From Talpa occidentalis (lineage: Eukaryota > Chordata > Mammalia > Eulipotyphla > Talpidae), in NCBI RefSeq assembly GCF_014898055.3, contig NW_023604295.1, positions 138,972,676 through 139,036,675 on the forward strand: 64,000 nt of DNA, in the 5' to 3' direction. Positions 62,301-64,000 of this stretch are shown here, piece after piece. Under the pieces are notes generated by a model. It made no database searches. It was not told the origin of the DNA and saw only the letters and a list, made by a program, of their open reading frames with translations. The position numbers and the translations under genes are program-made. Numbering within the stretch: position 1 is the stretch's first letter; every line of letters begins with the position of its first letter.

Positions 62301-62469
62301 GTAACCTTGGGACAATTTCACACTATAATAATGATTTAAAAAGTCACATTTGCGAAGACGAAGAAACTTTTTGTATCTGGATGGCCAAAAGTAGATTTAA
62401 AAGATCCCCTCATATTGTGAAAGTTAACAAATGGAGGCTATGTGATTGCAATGCCAAGATGACTTTCTC
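59331..62469. other. Unique non-coding DNA
   Basis: Three kilobases with no recognised repeat and no exon. A promoter-like CRE half (GACGTCA at 60545) is isolated. Open frames are short. Confidence 0.45.
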
Positions 62470-62600
62470 AGTCCTAGCTCTGCCACTCACTAGCTGTGGG
62501 CAAGTCACCTAACTTTACTGTGGTCTGATTTCCTTCCAAATGGTATTTTAAATAGCAACCAACCTCATTGTGTTATTCTGAGCCTAGTGCTCATCATTAT
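62470..62600 (+). mobile_element. MIR SINE
   Basis: CAGTCCTAGCTCTGCCACTC, then CTAGCTGTGGGCAAGTCACC, then TAACTTTACTGTGGTCTGAT match the MIR core closely. Confidence 0.85.
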
Positions 62601-62614
62601 CTTCAAAACTATTA

Positions 62615-63262
62615 TGGCTTTTAAATATAACTACCATATGACCCAGCAGTGACACTTTTTGGGTATATATCCAAAGGATATAAACACAGGCTGTCAAAGA
62701 CACATCTGCACTCCCATGTTTACTGTGTCATCTCTCACAGTTCCCAAGATGTGGAAACAACTGAATTGTCCAACAATGGATGAATAGCTAAAAAAGTTGT
62801 GGTCCATGCATGTAATGAGTATTAATCAGTCACAAGAAAAGAAGAAAATCCTGCCATTTGTGACAATATGTTTGGACCTGAGGGCATTATACTAAATGAA
62901 ATAAGTCACAAAAAGACAAACCCTGTATGTTATGTCCTATATGTGGAATCCAAAAATAGATGAACTTGTAGAAACAGAATTTCCGCAGCTCTAGTGGTGA
63001 ATGAGGATTGGGGAGCAGAGAAATGAGGAGATGCTAAAGTTGCAGCTAGACTATGAATAACTTCTGGAGATCTGACAATGCTGTATGTAAGCTTCAAAGT
63101 GGCTAAGAGACTCAATCTTAAATTTCTTCTCACAAAAAAGGAAATGATTATTATATATGGTGGTAAATCTATTGCAATATGTAAATGTATCAAGTCAACA
63201 CACTGTGCACCTTAAACTAATGCAAGATAATATGTAAATTGTACCTCAATTAAAAGATTAAT
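62615..63262 (+). mobile_element. L1 LINE, ORF2 C-terminus and 3' UTR, old
   Basis: The order is ACTACCATATGACCCAGCAG, then GGATATAAACACAGGCTGTC, then the ATTGTCCAACAATGGATGAA block, then AATCCTGCCATTTGTGACAA and CTAAATGAAATAAGTCACAA. The 3' UTR ends with TTGTACCTCAATTAAAAG. Strongly diverged in frame; typical of old mammalian L1. Confidence 0.88.
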
Positions 63263-63529
63263 TTTAAAAGTTAGTATTTTTATCCTTATATAGATTATTT
63301 TAAATGTATTTTTTAATTATTTGAAATAAAATTTTCAATATTTGGTGATTAGGGATTTATTATACTTAATATATTAAACAGGGATATAATGTTATTTTAT
63401 TTCCTGACTCATATATTCTAACATTTTGTTCACCCTCTCCTAATGATTATAATATTACCTGTCATAAGCACAGCCACTTAAATATTTAGTGAAACAAGGA
63501 ATAGATAATATTATTTCATTTGTGCTAGG

Positions 63530-63660
63530 CATGGTGTGGTAACATACATGTAAGAGGTGTGAGCCAATACCCTTAAAACATAGTGTTATAAACCAATGTT
63601 ACCTCAATAAAAAACAATTTAAAAACTTTAAATAAAACAGATAAAAAGATAAATTAAAAA
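63530..63660 (+). mobile_element. Old L1 LINE 3' tail
   Basis: Contains AACCAATGTTACCTCAATAA followed by an A-rich tail, as L1 3' ends have. Confidence 0.45.
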
Positions 63661-64000
63661 CTAAGATGACAAAATAACCCCACTACCAACAAAAAGAGCA
63701 CACTTACATGTTTACATAAATTTCCAGCGAGCTGGGGTGATTAATAGCTGCCATGTGGACAAAGTATGGAGGGGCTATATTTTATTCTATATTTACATTC
63801 ACTGTCCCCCAGTATTTCCTTTCCTCTTGATTTTTACATCCCAGCTGTAAGATGAAAGCGAGAGGACACAGCTAGACAGAATGGAAAAGAACTAGTAATG
63901 GATTTAAGTTTGCCTGATAGTCGTACTTCATCTTGAATGATAAAAACCTTGTTAGCTGAGCATTTCCAGTTTGAGGCCCCTATAACTGGTCAGCACCCCC
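63661..64000. other. Unique non-coding DNA
   Basis: Nothing recognised to the end of the window. Confidence 0.5.

Noticed and set aside
1..64000. CRISPR array, operon, prophage or other prokaryotic system
   Set aside because: No regularly spaced repeats, no dense coding, and abundant L1/L2/MIR elements show mammalian nuclear DNA.

Overview
The window is non-coding nuclear DNA from a placental mammal. It is AT-rich and dense in interspersed repeats. I found no complete protein-coding gene, and no rRNA gene, functional tRNA gene, CRISPR array or bacterial-type operon. The longest open frames are about 90-126 codons, scattered on both strands, and mostly fall inside repeats. The layout fits a gene desert or a large intron.

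The mammalian call rests on the repeats: L1, L2, MIR, a MER5-like hAT remnant, an ERVL-type endogenous retrovirus integrase remnant, and a lineage-specific tRNA-derived SINE. The SINE has seven near-full-length copies and one severely truncated copy. It has a tRNA-like head with A and B boxes, a conserved unique body, and a tail carrying AATAAA motifs and TCTT before the A-run. I cannot assign it to a named family, so I leave the order open. A laurasiatherian is plausible but not shown.

Layout: 1-7.5 kb is unique AT-rich DNA with an L1 3' fragment and a longer old L1 remnant. At 7.5-10.5 kb there are young insertions: a 54-bp L1 tail in a 20-bp target duplication, two full SINEs with perfect duplications, and a short L1 3' end. 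At 11.4-13.5 kb lie an old L1 ORF2 end and a probable LTR-derived repeat. 13.5-25 kb is mostly unique, with MIR, MER5-like and a 59-bp SINE tail. 25-27 kb holds an old L1 ORF1/ORF2 junction and an L2. 29-37.6 kb holds L1, MIR, a 170-bp tandem duplication, a 1-kb L2, a SINE and a 0.7-kb L1. At 38.15-38.29 kb there is a 144-bp candidate exon. 40-51.6 kb holds more SINEs, L1 and L2 on both strands, MIRs and a compound microsatellite. 52.4-55.6 kb holds an old L1 interrupted by a young L1 tail, then the ERVL remnant. 58-59.3 kb holds a SINE, a MIR and an L1 with a twin-priming inversion. 59.3-64 kb is unique DNA plus a MIR and an L1 3' end.

No previously undescribed gene system is evident. The points most worth checking are the candidate exon, the unassigned SINE family, the tiny retrotransposon insertions with intact target duplications, the tandem duplication, and a conserved-looking segment near 43.2 kb. 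Family names come from recognising sequence, not from a database search, and repeat edges are approximate unless a target-site duplication fixes them.
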